A stretch of DNA of 64,000 nt from Clostridium_AD frigoriphilum (GCF_036541405.1 NZ_JAZHFS010000004.1:62001-126000), one strand, 5' to 3'. Positions 50,240 to 60,361 are shown, counted from the stretch's first letter. Program-made: numbers and translations. The notes: generated by a model not told the origin, from the sequence alone.

Positions 50240-51475
50240 TTAGCTATTTTTTAACTCAAGAAAGTAATCTTTCTTTGCTGCAATTATTGAAGGAATAAAA
50301 CCTGCCATAAGGTGAACTACCATGCTGATTATAACAATCACCATCCAGGAAGTCGCAGGCAATTTGAAAATCCCTAAAACATATATAATGCAAAAACCTA
50401 TTACATCGGAAACCAAACCAATAATAAGTGTTTCGGCATTAAAAACAAGGAAAATATCTTTTCTCGAAACACCAATACTACGTAATACACCGATCTCCTT
50501 AGTCCTCTCCAAAACAGAAATATATATGCTAGTACTAATACTAATTAAAGATACCACAAGTGAAATTAATGCAAATACAATAAATTTACACCTAATTTTC
50601 ATACTAGAAGTCGTAGCACCGCTCGAAAGCAACAAAATAAGTGCAATTCCTATAATACCACTGCTTGCAATAAATGAAGTTATGAAAGTCTTTCCTTTTT
50701 TGGTCATCAAGCTGTTAAGACTTAGGGACAAAGCGGTTAATAAACTCATAGAAGTTTTTTTACCTTTTTCATTCCTTGTCGGCTTTTCTACAACCACATG
50801 ATAAGGATTAGAATCATAAATCACCTTGCCGTCAAAAAGTTTTATAATTCTTGTCGAATACTTCTGTGCAATCTCCAAGTCATTGTTAACCATGATAACC
50901 AGTTTATCCTTTGAAATTTCTTTTAAAATCTCCATGATTTTTATACTTGTTTCTAAGTCAAGTGTTTCCGTTGGCTCATCTGCAATCAAAACATCTGGAT
51001 CGTTTACCAGTGCTCTTGCAATTGTAACACGCTTTATCTCACCATAGGACATTTGATTTGGCTTTTTATTAAACTTATCACAAATACCAACTTTTTTTAG
51101 AACTGCAATTGCCCTTGCGCGGCGCTCAAACTTCGCTTCACCCGAAAGTTTCATAGTAAGCTCGACATTTGCAAGTGCAGTCTCATGCGAAATCAAGTTA
51201 TATCTTTGAAGCATCAAACCAATAGAATTATTGCGAAAGGCGTCCCAATCTCTATTTGAAAATCCCTTTGTGGATTTTCCATTTACAGATAAATTACCAC
51301 TTGTATATATATCAAGCCCGCAAAGAATGTTCAACATAGTTGTTTTCCCACAATTTGGTGGTCCCAATATAGATACCAATTCATTCTCTCTGAAGTCAAT
51401 ATTTATACCTTTTAAGGTTTTTATTCTTGTATTTCCTGCTGTGTATTCTTTTACAATGTTTTTAAGAATCAGCAT
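50240..51475 (-). CDS. ABC ATPase fused to a shortened FtsX-type permease
   Basis: A 411-residue membrane protein. Residues 1-220 are an ABC ATPase of the LolD/MacB type, but key motifs are altered: Walker A is GPPNCGKTT (38-46), the signature is MSYGE (142-146) instead of LSGGQ, and the H-loop His is Asn198 (MVNND). Walker B, VLIADEP, is normal. Residues 250-411 hold one membrane helix and then the C-terminal half of an FtsX domain (ERTKEIGVLRSIGVSRKDI). The large extracytoplasmic part of normal fusions is missing, as if deleted in frame. It may be a degenerate exporter or a regulatory relic. It is divergent from a two-component system and leads the DnaK2 operon. Confidence 0.8.
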   Translation of the reverse strand: MLILKNIVKEYTAGNTRIKTLKGINIDFRENELVSILGPPNCGKTTMLNILCGLDIYTSGNLSVNGKSTKGFSNRDWDAFRNNSIGLMLQRYNLISHETALANVELTMKLSGEAKFERRARAIAVLKKVGICDKFNKKPNQMSYGEIKRVTIARALVNDPDVLIADEPTETLDLETSIKIMEILKEISKDKLVIMVNNDLEIAQKYSTRIIKLFDGKVIYDSNPYHVVVEKPTRNEKGKKTSMSLLTALSLSLNSLMTKKGKTFITSFIASSGIIGIALILLLSSGATTSSMKIRCKFIVFALISLVVSLISISTSIYISVLERTKEIGVLRSIGVSRKDIFLVFNAETLIIGLVSDVIGFCIIYVLGIFKLPATSWMVIVIISMVVHLMAGFIPSIIAAKKDYFLELKNS

Positions 51476-51621
51476 TCAATAGACTCCTTTCTTCTATAAT
51501 TATATCTTTAATTATATATTACTAATATTAACTGAATGTAAACTGAGACTAAAATCAAAAAAACTATTTACAATAAATTGATAAACTATCATAATATAAG
51601 GATAAGAAGGGTGGCTTTCAA

Positions 51622-52296
51622 ATGTTTCAAATCTTAGTTGTAGAAGATGATAAAAACACAAGAAAATTAATGGAAGAGGTATTGCTTCAAAGTGGTTATG
51701 AAGTTATTCTTGCTAGTGACGGCGTAGATGCCCTTGATAAAATGGATAATCATCATGTTGATTTGATTGTTCTCGACATTATGATGCCACGTATGAATGG
51801 TTATGAATTAACGGAAACTCTACGCAGCTGTAACAACACTCTACCAATATTAATGGTAACAGCAAAAGAAACACATGCTGATAAAAAGGAAGGTTTTATA
51901 GTAGGAACAGATGATTATATGGTTAAACCCATTGACGAGGAGGAAATGATTCTTCGAATTATAGCACTACTTCGTCGCTCTAAAATCGTAAATGAACATA
52001 AACTTACGGTTGGGAAAACTATTTTGAATTATGATGCACTTACCGTTTTTCAAAATGGTAATACTACAGAATTACCCAATAAAGAATTCATGCTATTATA
52101 CAAATTGTTGGCCTATCAAAATAAAATTTTTACCAGGCGAAGTTTGATGGATGAAATATGGGATATGAACTCCGGTACGGATGAACGCACGGTAGATGTT
52201 CACATAAATCGTTTGCGTGACCGATTTAAAGGTAATTCTGATTTTGAAATTATTACAGTTCGCGGACTTGGTTACAAGGCGGTGACAAAAACATGA
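51622..52296 (+). CDS. OmpR-family response regulator
   Basis: A 224-residue DNA-binding regulator. The receiver domain (1-120) has the acidic pair EDD at 8-10, the phospho-acceptor Asp in LIVLDIMMP, the switch Thr in MVTAKE and Lys in VKPIDEEE. The OmpR/PhoB winged helix (about 130-222) ends in TVDVHINRLRDRF and VRGLGYKAV. AGAAGGGTGG precedes the ATG. The stop overlaps the kinase start (ATGA). The divergent ABC-FtsX gene is the natural target, as in peptide-sensing systems. Confidence 0.93.
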   Translation: MFQILVVEDDKNTRKLMEEVLLQSGYEVILASDGVDALDKMDNHHVDLIVLDIMMPRMNGYELTETLRSCNNTLPILMVTAKETHADKKEGFIVGTDDYMVKPIDEEEMILRIIALLRRSKIVNEHKLTVGKTILNYDALTVFQNGNTTELPNKEFMLLYKLLAYQNKIFTRRSLMDEIWDMNSGTDERTVDVHINRLRDRFKGNSDFEIITVRGLGYKAVTKT

Positions 52297-53324
52297 ATAG
52301 AATAAAATCTCTAAAAATCACAATGGTGTTTCTTGTATTTTGTATTATGATATCTGCCGGATTGTTAACATGGTTATGTTTTCTTTTTTTGTATTCAGCT
52401 GGTATTTTTGCAATTCCTGTACTTGCACCAATTATTTCTCAATTAATTGCATTGTTTGTTAGTATAGTTATAGGAACTTCAATTTCAGCTGTAGCAAGTG
52501 AAAACATATTAAAACCCCTTAATCAACTGATTAAGGCAACTAAAGTAGTATCTACGGGAGATTTTAGCGTTCGCGTACAAGAACTCAGCTCTAGATCAGA
52601 AATAGCGGATTTACTTAGAAATTTTAATCATATGACAGAAGAGCTAGGCAGTATAGAAATGTTTCGTAATGACTTTATTAATAATTTTTCTCATGAATTT
52701 AAGACACCAATTGTTTCAATTCGTGGATTTGCAAAGCAACTTCAAAATGATAATCTTTCAACAGTAAAGCGAAAGGAATACACTGATATTATTATAAATG
52801 AATCTGAAAGGCTAACTAATATGTCTGCAAATATTCTAATCCTTACCAAATTTGAAAATCAACGAATTATTACGGATCAAACAGAATATGAACTGGATGA
52901 ACAAATTCGAAATTGTATCATACTTCTTGAAAATCAATGGAGCAGGAAGAATATAGAAATCAACCTTAATTTAGAGGTTATTAAGATTTATGGAAATACC
53001 GAGATGCTCTCACATCTTTGGATAAATCTCATTGAAAACGCAATAAAAAACTCCAAGGATAACGGCAATATAACAATCGAGTGCCATGAAACCCTTGATG
53101 ATATTGCGTTTAAAATAAGCAATGATGGTAATGGCATGGATGATAATACCTTGAAGCATATTTTCGATAAATTTTATCAAGGAGATAGATCTCACACATC
53201 ACCAGGTAATGGGCTTGGCCTTTCAATCGTTAAACGAATTGTAGAGCTTACTTGTGGAGAAATTGCAGTAGAAAGTAAAATCAATCAATGTACAACATTC
53301 ACTGTAAAGCTACCCAAAGTTTGA
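52293..53324 (+). CDS. Membrane sensor histidine kinase
   Basis: A 343-residue kinase with two membrane segments (about 8-32 and 38-65) and almost no extracellular loop, then HAMP (ENILKPLNQLIKATKVVSTG), HisKA with NFSHEFKTPI, and HATPase_c with LINLIENAIKNS and GNGLGLSIVKRIV. The lack of an external sensor fits the intramembrane-sensing class that works with ABC exporters of antimicrobial peptides. It overlaps the response regulator gene by four bases. Its presumed partner transporter (50240-51475) looks shortened, so its present input is uncertain. Confidence 0.92.
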   Translation: MNRIKSLKITMVFLVFCIMISAGLLTWLCFLFLYSAGIFAIPVLAPIISQLIALFVSIVIGTSISAVASENILKPLNQLIKATKVVSTGDFSVRVQELSSRSEIADLLRNFNHMTEELGSIEMFRNDFINNFSHEFKTPIVSIRGFAKQLQNDNLSTVKRKEYTDIIINESERLTNMSANILILTKFENQRIITDQTEYELDEQIRNCIILLENQWSRKNIEINLNLEVIKIYGNTEMLSHLWINLIENAIKNSKDNGNITIECHETLDDIAFKISNDGNGMDDNTLKHIFDKFYQGDRSHTSPGNGLGLSIVKRIVELTCGEIAVESKINQCTTFTVKLPKV

Positions 53325-53531
53325 TTATCCATAGCAAAACTTACTACTTTAGACAATTTCCTAATTATATGTTTTAGTTGTCATAAAATAAGAGAGAACT
53401 TTGAGTATCCCTCTTACCGCTCAAAACGGAACCAACCAAAATCAAAATTGCATCCACAAACCTTCTTTTTATGGCAACTTTATTAAACGCAGATCCCAAG
53501 GCTCCTAAATCATGGTGTTCACAACCTCCAT

Positions 53532-55706
53532 TTAATACTCTAATACTATACTCTCCCCTTTAACGTTAAAGGTACTCTTTTGAATACAAACACCAGTGAG
53601 TTCCTTACTTCGTTTATCTGGCTGGCTCCCACCTACGAATACCTCAAATAAACCAGGTTCAAGTATACATTTACCTTCATCGTCTATAAGTGCCATTTGC
53701 CTTGGTGTTAACTCAAAACTAACTTCTTTTTCTTCACTTGGCTTTAAACTTACATTCTTTATTCCCTTAAGTTGATATTTTGGTACAACTACAGTAGCAT
53801 CTACATCCTTAAGATACAGCTGTACCGTTTCATCCCCTTCATATTGCCCAATATTTTTCACTGTTACACTAAGATTAACGGTTTCATTAACCTCAATTTC
53901 TGACTTACTAATCCTAAGATTACTATATTCAAACTTGCTATAACTAAGACCATATCCAAAGGGATAAAGTGCTTCATTTTCCATGTATCTGTAAGTTCTA
54001 TTCTTCATAGCATAATCCTCAAAATCCGGAAGCTCCTGCGTAGATTTGTAAAAAGTTACAGGTAATTTTCCTGATGGACTATATTCTCCAAAAATTAATG
54101 AAGCTATAGCTTTACCACCCTGTGCACTTGGATACCAAGCCTGAACAATTGCAGGTATGTGTTCGTCCGCCCAATTAATTGCAAGAGCACTCCCTGATAG
54201 AAGTACAAGAATAATAGGTTTACCTGTTTTATATACCTCTTCTAATAATTTTTGCTGTAATCCTGGAAGGTTCAAATCCATTTTGTCTCCACCTGCCTGA
54301 GCATTTGAATCATCGCCTTCTTCACCTTCTATATTGGCATCAAGCCCTAAACACATAACTACTACATCTGATCTCTGCGCCACAGAAACTGCTTCTGCTA
54401 TTCTATCCTCAGGCATTGCAAGATTTTCAACCTTATCTTTGAAGAGATGGCAGCCCTGCGCGTAATAAACTCTAGTATCTTGATTTACAACTTGTTGCAA
54501 ACCCTCAAGCACTGTGACATATTTTGATGATGTACCATAATAGTTGCCTATTAACGCATCTCTACTGTTTGCATTTGGACCAATTACAGCTATAGATTTT
54601 ATTTTATTTTTATCTAATGGTAGTATATTATCCTCGTTTTTTAATAAAACCATAGTTTTACGAGATACATCTAGAGCTAGTTCTAGATGCTCCTTACTAT
54701 CATTCTCCTCATAAGGAATCTTTGCAAACGGAACATTTGTTGGATCATCGAACATACCAAGTTTCATTCTTGTGTTCATTAGTCTTATGACTGACTTATC
54801 AATAGTTTCCTCCGTTACCATTCCTTCTTTATAAGCAAGGTAAAGGTTTAAATACATATTTCCACAATTTAAATCACAACCGTTATTTACTGCAAGAGCC
54901 ACTGACTCTACAGCATTACTTGTAATCCCATGACCTTCATGGAAATCTTTTATTGCCCAACAATCAGATGTTATATGTCCCTTAAATCCCCATTCATCCC
55001 TAAGAATATCATTTAAAAGTGTTTTGCTTCCACAGCATGCTTCTCCATTAGTCCTATTATATGCACCCATAACAGCCTCAACATTGGCCTCTTTTACAGC
55101 TTCCTTAAAAGAGGGGAGATATGTTTCCCTAAGATCTTTTTTAGACACTACTGCATTAAAACTATGCCTTTTCGCCTCCGGACCACTATGCACTGCGAAA
55201 TGTTTTGCACAAGCAGCTGACTTCATATATCTTTTATCATTTCCTTGCAAACCTTTTATAAATGCTACACCTAATCTACCTGTTAAGTAAGGATCTTCAC
55301 CATATGTCTCATGCCCACGTCCCCATCTAGGATCTCTAAAAATGTTAATATTTGGAGCCCAGAAAGTTAACCCTTTGTAAATATCATGATCCTTTTTTCT
55401 TTGCGATTCGTTGTATTTAGCCCTTCCTTCAGTTGATATAACGCCGGCAACCTGATATATTAACTCTTCATCAAAAGTAGCTGCCATGCCAATAGCCTGT
55501 GGAAACATTGTAGCAACCCCCGCTCTAGCAACGCCATGTAGTGCTTCATTCCACCAATTATATGAAGGTACAGAAAGTCTATCTATTGCAGCTGAATTAT
55601 AAGTCATTTGGCTTACCTTTTCAAACAGCGTCATTTTTGATACAAGGTCCTTAGCACGGTCTTCGAAACTTAGATTTTCATTTTTATATTTGGATATAAC
55701 TTTCAT
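53532..55706 (-). CDS. Glycoside hydrolase family 3 (beta-xylosidase/beta-glucosidase)
   Basis: A 724-residue enzyme without a signal peptide, so it probably acts on imported oligosaccharides. The (beta/alpha)8 domain (about 20-310) contains YNWWNEALHGVARAG and the nucleophile Asp in HITSDCWAI. The alpha/beta sandwich domain (about 350-560) and a C-terminal fibronectin-III-like domain follow. NWWNEALHG is typical of xylosidase-type GH3. The ATG at 55706 overlaps the stop of the GH67 pseudogene (ATGA), and AGAGAGG is nine bases upstream; an ATG at 55715 is worse placed. Its position after an alpha-glucuronidase supports a role in glucuronoxylan use. Confidence 0.9.
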   Translation of the reverse strand: MKVISKYKNENLSFEDRAKDLVSKMTLFEKVSQMTYNSAAIDRLSVPSYNWWNEALHGVARAGVATMFPQAIGMAATFDEELIYQVAGVISTEGRAKYNESQRKKDHDIYKGLTFWAPNINIFRDPRWGRGHETYGEDPYLTGRLGVAFIKGLQGNDKRYMKSAACAKHFAVHSGPEAKRHSFNAVVSKKDLRETYLPSFKEAVKEANVEAVMGAYNRTNGEACCGSKTLLNDILRDEWGFKGHITSDCWAIKDFHEGHGITSNAVESVALAVNNGCDLNCGNMYLNLYLAYKEGMVTEETIDKSVIRLMNTRMKLGMFDDPTNVPFAKIPYEENDSKEHLELALDVSRKTMVLLKNEDNILPLDKNKIKSIAVIGPNANSRDALIGNYYGTSSKYVTVLEGLQQVVNQDTRVYYAQGCHLFKDKVENLAMPEDRIAEAVSVAQRSDVVVMCLGLDANIEGEEGDDSNAQAGGDKMDLNLPGLQQKLLEEVYKTGKPIILVLLSGSALAINWADEHIPAIVQAWYPSAQGGKAIASLIFGEYSPSGKLPVTFYKSTQELPDFEDYAMKNRTYRYMENEALYPFGYGLSYSKFEYSNLRISKSEIEVNETVNLSVTVKNIGQYEGDETVQLYLKDVDATVVVPKYQLKGIKNVSLKPSEEKEVSFELTPRQMALIDDEGKCILEPGLFEVFVGGSQPDKRSKELTGVCIQKSTFNVKGESIVLEY

Positions 55707-56647
55707 ATAAACCATCCTCTCTCTTTTTGGATTTGAAACTTTTCCATTACTAAATCAAATATTTTACTATCTATTTTGTTTTGGAGTGTTTCCCACTTAT
55801 TTATACTTTCATCAACTTTCTCTACCCTTTCAAAATGAGTATCATATATATGCTGAATAACAGTTTTTTCTGTTTTAAGCTTATATGAATATAAAACATT
55901 ATGGAAAAATAAAAGAAGTTCCTCCGGGCATGTTGCTATATTTTCAAATTTAGCCGCTACTAGGGGTTCGTATTCACCTATATACCCTGTTCCAGTAGCA
56001 AGAGTTCTATCTCCCCCAAGGTGAATATTCATAACCTTCAACACTTGGACCATAGTGGTGATTTGGATTAATCATCCAGCCTACACCTAGTGGGCAAGTG
56101 TGAAATAGGTTCCTTTATTTGAAAATCCATAAGTCCATTTTTAACTTGAAGCACTACATTTTCATCAAATTCCCCATCTAGTGGTTTAAAATTATCAAAT
56201 GCCGCTTTAGCTCTGTCCTTGCTTCTGTCTCTCCAATCAAGTTGACAGTTGTAAACAAAACATCTCCATATAACTATTCCTCCAAAAGGTCTTAATGCTT
56301 CTGCCAACATATATTAAGAGGATCTGCAGTTAAAAGTCCTCCAATTTCAATAGTCGAAGCAAAATTCACACTTAGATAAAGCTTTATTCCATACGCTCTA
56401 AATATATCTGCTATTTTTTTAACTTCTGGTAATAATTCATCCGTAATAAGTTTTGTCTCCTGCTTATGCACATTAACATTATATATAATAATACCATTTA
56501 TTGTAACAGAAGCCATAAGTCTTGCATACTCCCTAATTCTAGATTTATTTTTCATAATATGGTTGTCCTTAAAAATATAGACTTCCCTGCATAACCTCTT
56601 TCTATATCTCCACTCATATTATCCCAATGATTTATCATCCTTACCAT
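55703..56647 (-). pseudogene. Alpha-glucuronidase (GH67) pseudogene
   Basis: The reverse strand carries GH67 segments in the right order but in different frames. These are RMINHWDNMSGDIERGYAG (from ATG 56647), then after a one-base loss in a T-run (56571-56575) REYARLMASVTINGIIIYN up to ADPLN. After a deletion near 56312, MLAEALRPFGGIVIWRC continues to KEPIS. After a second near 56100, PLGVGWMINPNHHYGPSVE. After a third near 56015, GDRTLATGTGYIGEY runs to the C-terminus. About the first 150 residues are missing, and roughly 50, 130 and 12 residues are lost at the three internal joins, estimated from family memory. The intact enzyme removes methylglucuronic acid from xylo-oligosaccharides. The following GH3 gene is intact. 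Confidence 0.88.
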
Positions 56648-56690
56648 ATATATATTTTATAATACACAACTTTTAATCTAGATCTGTTTT

Positions 56691-56718
56691 AAGGGATCCC
56701 TATATTTAGGAATCCCTT
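56691..56718. terminator. Hairpin upstream of the GH67 pseudogene
   Basis: AAGGGATCCCTA (56691-56702) pairs with 56707-56718 with one mismatch, loop TATT; followed by TTC on the forward strand and AAAACAG on the reverse. It may end an old transcript removed by deletion. Confidence 0.5.
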
Positions 56719-57056
56719 TTCTAATCCAGCACTCTATAAAGCAATATATAATCCACTCGATATGGAAAATATATTAAAAATAGTTGAAATGTGTTGAACA
56801 TTATAAAAAAAAGGAGTATTGTTATAAAATGTAACGGTTTTTAAAGTTATTTTCTTGAAAAGTTCAATAATATTCAATAATTCATTAAACATTGAACAAT
56901 TAATTAAAAATTTAGAATTGAGGGGAGGATAGTTAAAGATTTAACACGGCTATTTACATTGGTTGATTTGGAGTTTATAACCAAATATTTCAAATCATCT
57001 GAGAATTTCAAATAATCATTTACAAAAACTATCTTAACATATGAGGTGAATTGCTG
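56719..57056. promoter_or_regulatory. Upstream region of the chemoreceptor/SBP pair
   Basis: 338 bases without a gene. It holds TTCAATAAT-type direct repeats (56863-56880) inside a wider GTTCAAT...ATTGAAC inverted pair (56862-56868, 56891-56897) and two Shine-Dalgarno-like runs (AAAAGGAG near 56810, GAGGGGAGG near 56921) with no proper ORF after them. Probably a regulatory region; no clear promoter was identified. Confidence 0.35.
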
Positions 57057-58802
57057 ATGAAAAACAAATTAAAGAACCTAAAAATAGGTATAAAACTTAA
57101 CGGAATGTTGTTAATGCCCCTAGTATCACTCATAATTATTTCAATCCTAGGTATTACATATATCCAAAATACATCTAAAAATTTAACAGACAGCTATTAT
57201 AATAAAGTTTATAAAACTAATTCTATGATTTTAAGTGCCGATAGAGGTATGTTCCAATCCTTAGTGTCCATAAATAAAATGAGACTAAATACCATAAACA
57301 AGGATGATGCAGAAGCCTTGAAAACGAACATGAGTGATTTTGTTAAAAATGTTCAACAAATAAAAGTTAATGAAAAACAAGCTAGAGATATCATGAATTT
57401 AGATAAAAGTGTTTTTAATGGATTGAAGGATAAAGCTGAAAACAAAACTGCATTTCAATTATTAGATAACTTTGATAAGGAATTTGAAGCATGGCTATAC
57501 TCTATTGATTATGTAGATAAAACAGTATACGATCCCAAGAGCTTTGATACAAATTTCTCGTCCTGTAGAGAAAATTTAAAAAAAGTTGCAGATATAATGG
57601 ATATGTATGCTAATAACACTAAGATTTCAAATCAAAAACAGCTTAATAGTATTATTATTCAATTTAGTTTAATTGCGATAATATGCTTTATTGTATCCTT
57701 AATTATCGGTTATTTAATTAAAAGGGATTCAGTTGGTATGCTGACTATTATAAACAATTATTCTAAAAAAATTGCTAATTATGATTTTTCATCATCAATA
57801 GATGTGAAAAGACAAGATGAATTTGGACAAACAATTACAGCTCTTAATGTTTCTCAAAATAATACTAGAAACTTAATTAAATTGCTAATCACAAACATAG
57901 AAGAGATTAGTTCTTCCAGCGAAGAACTCGCAGCTACTGTAGAGGAGATAACCTCCCAGATTGATAGTATCAGTAATGAAACCACATACATAAATGAAGG
58001 TATTAATAATACCAGTGTCACTTGCGAGGAAATATCTACTTCAATCCAAAAAGCAGACTCAAGGATAAGTATTTTATCAAGCAAAGCTTTAAACGCAAGC
58101 AATAATGCTAGTGAAATTAAGAACAGAGCAACTATAATACAAGAAAGTAGTTCTAATGCTATACAAGAGGTTAAAAGAGTACATCTAAAAACAGAAGAGA
58201 GTATTGTTAAGGCAATTGAAGAAGGTAATGTTGTAGATAGCATAAAGACCATGGCTGACACCATCGCAGGTATAGCAGAGCAGACTAACCTTCTTGCACT
58301 AAATGCAGCTATAGAAGCTGCAAGAGCCGGTGAACATGGGCTAGGATTTGCAGTAGTTGCAGATGAAGTACGAAAACTTGCCGTATTATCTAATAATGAA
58401 GTTAAAAATGTTAAAGAGACAATTGAAAAAGTTCAACTAGCATTCAAAAATCTCTCACATCAGAGTAGAAAGTTATTAAGCTTTATAGATAACGACGTAA
58501 ATTCTCAATTCAATAAATTTACAACTATGGCTAAAGATTATTCTAAGGATGCTGATTTTATTAATACTTTTGCTGAAGAATTGTCATCAATGACAGGGGA
58601 AATTTCATTAACAATGAACGAAGTTAATAACGAAATAAAAAACATGTCTCAAATGACTAAGTCTTCTTCAGATAGATATAATGACATGCAAAATAGTATG
58701 CAGCAATCAACAGCGGCTATGGAACATATAGCTAAAGCATCTATTACACAGTCAGAAATGACCCAAGAGCTTAATGAAATAGTTTCAAAATTCAAACTAT
58801 AA
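57057..58802 (+). CDS. Methyl-accepting chemotaxis protein (four-helix-bundle sensor)
   Basis: A 581-residue transmembrane receptor: membrane helix (about 15-38), an extracellular helical sensor (about 40-195) of the 4HB_MCP type, a second membrane helix (about 200-222), HAMP, then the signalling coiled coil with AEQTNLLALNAAIEAARAGEHG-type tip residues. GAGGTG lies eight bases before the ATG at 57057; the in-frame TTG at 57051 is too close to it. The solute-binding lipoprotein gene starts 14 bases after the stop. The pairing suggests the receptor senses the loaded binding protein, as Tar and Trg do, or at least is co-expressed with it. Confidence 0.92.
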   Translation: MKNKLKNLKIGIKLNGMLLMPLVSLIIISILGITYIQNTSKNLTDSYYNKVYKTNSMILSADRGMFQSLVSINKMRLNTINKDDAEALKTNMSDFVKNVQQIKVNEKQARDIMNLDKSVFNGLKDKAENKTAFQLLDNFDKEFEAWLYSIDYVDKTVYDPKSFDTNFSSCRENLKKVADIMDMYANNTKISNQKQLNSIIIQFSLIAIICFIVSLIIGYLIKRDSVGMLTIINNYSKKIANYDFSSSIDVKRQDEFGQTITALNVSQNNTRNLIKLLITNIEEISSSSEELAATVEEITSQIDSISNETTYINEGINNTSVTCEEISTSIQKADSRISILSSKALNASNNASEIKNRATIIQESSSNAIQEVKRVHLKTEESIVKAIEEGNVVDSIKTMADTIAGIAEQTNLLALNAAIEAARAGEHGLGFAVVADEVRKLAVLSNNEVKNVKETIEKVQLAFKNLSHQSRKLLSFIDNDVNSQFNKFTTMAKDYSKDADFINTFAEELSSMTGEISLTMNEVNNEIKNMSQMTKSSSDRYNDMQNSMQQSTAAMEHIAKASITQSEMTQELNEIVSKFKL

Positions 58803-58816
58803 AAGGTGGGTAACAT

Positions 58817-60346
58817 ATGAGAAAATCTTCAAAGAAACCTATTTTAGTATTAGCTCTATTAATGTCTTTTACATTAATATTTACTGGTTGCAGTAAGAGT
58901 AATACACAAGTGGCAAATACAAATGATGTAAGTAAGCTAGACAAGGTAGAATTAAAAATGTACATTCTAGGTGATAAACCTAAGGATTTTGATAAAGTTT
59001 ATGCAGAGGTTAACAAGATTATGAGTAAAAAGATTAATGCAACACTAAACGTACAGTTTATATCATGGGCTGATAAGGATACTAAGTATCCACTTTTATT
59101 TTCATCCGGCGATAACTTTGATTTAGCATTTACCGCCACAGGCTGGTGTTTTTATAATCAGATAGCAACAAACAAAGGTTTTTACGAACTAAGCAATGAC
59201 TTTATACAAAAATATGCCCCACAGACATGGAAAAATGAACCTAAGACAGCTTGGGACCAGGCCAAGGTTAATGGAAAAGTATATATGGTACCAAATGATC
59301 AAAATGAATATAATTATTCACTATTTGCTATAAGAGGAGATTTAAGAGAAAAATACAAAATACCTGAAATCAAATCAATTGATGGGCTAAAAAAATACTA
59401 TGATGCAATAGCAAAAAATGAAAAAGCCATTGTTCCTTTAGCTAATGCGGCAGGAGGACAAGATCTTCAAAGTCCATATTTGATGGATGGAAAGGAAATT
59501 TCATATGTATCTGGAACTCCGCTTCCCACAATAGGTTATAATATAAAAGATAAATCAGGAAAGGTATTTGCTTTTGTTGATACCCCAGAGTACAAAGACT
59601 ATGTTGTAAAGATGAGGGAATATGCTAATAATAGTTATTGGTCAAAAACAAATGGATCAAATAACGGAACAAGAGACGAAGCATTTAAAGCAGGAACAGC
59701 AGCCTCAATGGTATGGAATCTTAATACAGTTGCTAAGAGTGTTCAAGAAGTAAATAGAATTCATCCTGCTTGGAAAGCTGAAGTTGTGGACGTATTTCAA
59801 GGCTCAAAGAAATTAATTAATACTTACACTAACAATGGTATGGCTATAAATGCTAAGTCAAAGAATCCTGAAAGAGCCATGATGGCAATAGATTTATTAA
59901 GATATGACCGAGAAATATATGATTTAACTTCCTATGGAATTAAAGGAACACACTGGGAACCAGTAGGCGACAGCATGTATACAGTTTTGGATGCTACTTC
60001 TAATTTCCCAGCAGGCAATGTATGTCCTTGGGGATGGCATACAAATATTAACAGGATGGATATTTATCAGCCTAAAGCGGTAAAATCATTTAGTGATAAA
60101 TGGTCAAGCAGTGATATAGTTCACAATCCTCTTGAAACATTTAACTTTGATGATTCTAAGGTTAAGAATGAAGTGGCTGCAGTAGGTAAAGTAATTACTC
60201 AGTTCGGAGTTCCCTTAGATCTTGGGAAGGTTGATCCAACTACAGGAATTGATACTTATAAGAAAGAGCTAAAAAAAGCAGGATTATATAAAGTATTAGC
60301 TGAAGTTCAAAAACAAACAAATGATTTCATTAAGAATAGTAAATAA
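58817..60346 (+). CDS. Extracellular solute-binding lipoprotein (oligosaccharide type, orphan)
   Basis: A 509-residue lipoprotein with lipobox LIFTGC (Cys25) and a family 1-type sugar-binding fold. LKMYILGDKPKDFDKVYAEVN and the C-terminal portion resemble the LipO/DUF3502 group that serves oligosaccharide CUT1 ABC transporters. No permease or ATPase genes accompany it here. It is co-transcribed with the upstream chemoreceptor and ends at a good terminator, so it may be a dedicated chemotaxis ligand carrier or may dock to a transporter encoded elsewhere. Ligand unknown; nearby xylan and pectin genes make a plant oligosaccharide plausible. Confidence 0.88.
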   Translation: MRKSSKKPILVLALLMSFTLIFTGCSKSNTQVANTNDVSKLDKVELKMYILGDKPKDFDKVYAEVNKIMSKKINATLNVQFISWADKDTKYPLLFSSGDNFDLAFTATGWCFYNQIATNKGFYELSNDFIQKYAPQTWKNEPKTAWDQAKVNGKVYMVPNDQNEYNYSLFAIRGDLREKYKIPEIKSIDGLKKYYDAIAKNEKAIVPLANAAGGQDLQSPYLMDGKEISYVSGTPLPTIGYNIKDKSGKVFAFVDTPEYKDYVVKMREYANNSYWSKTNGSNNGTRDEAFKAGTAASMVWNLNTVAKSVQEVNRIHPAWKAEVVDVFQGSKKLINTYTNNGMAINAKSKNPERAMMAIDLLRYDREIYDLTSYGIKGTHWEPVGDSMYTVLDATSNFPAGNVCPWGWHTNINRMDIYQPKAVKSFSDKWSSSDIVHNPLETFNFDDSKVKNEVAAVGKVITQFGVPLDLGKVDPTTGIDTYKKELKKAGLYKVLAEVQKQTNDFIKNSK

Positions 60347-60361
60347 ACTACTAGACATGAA

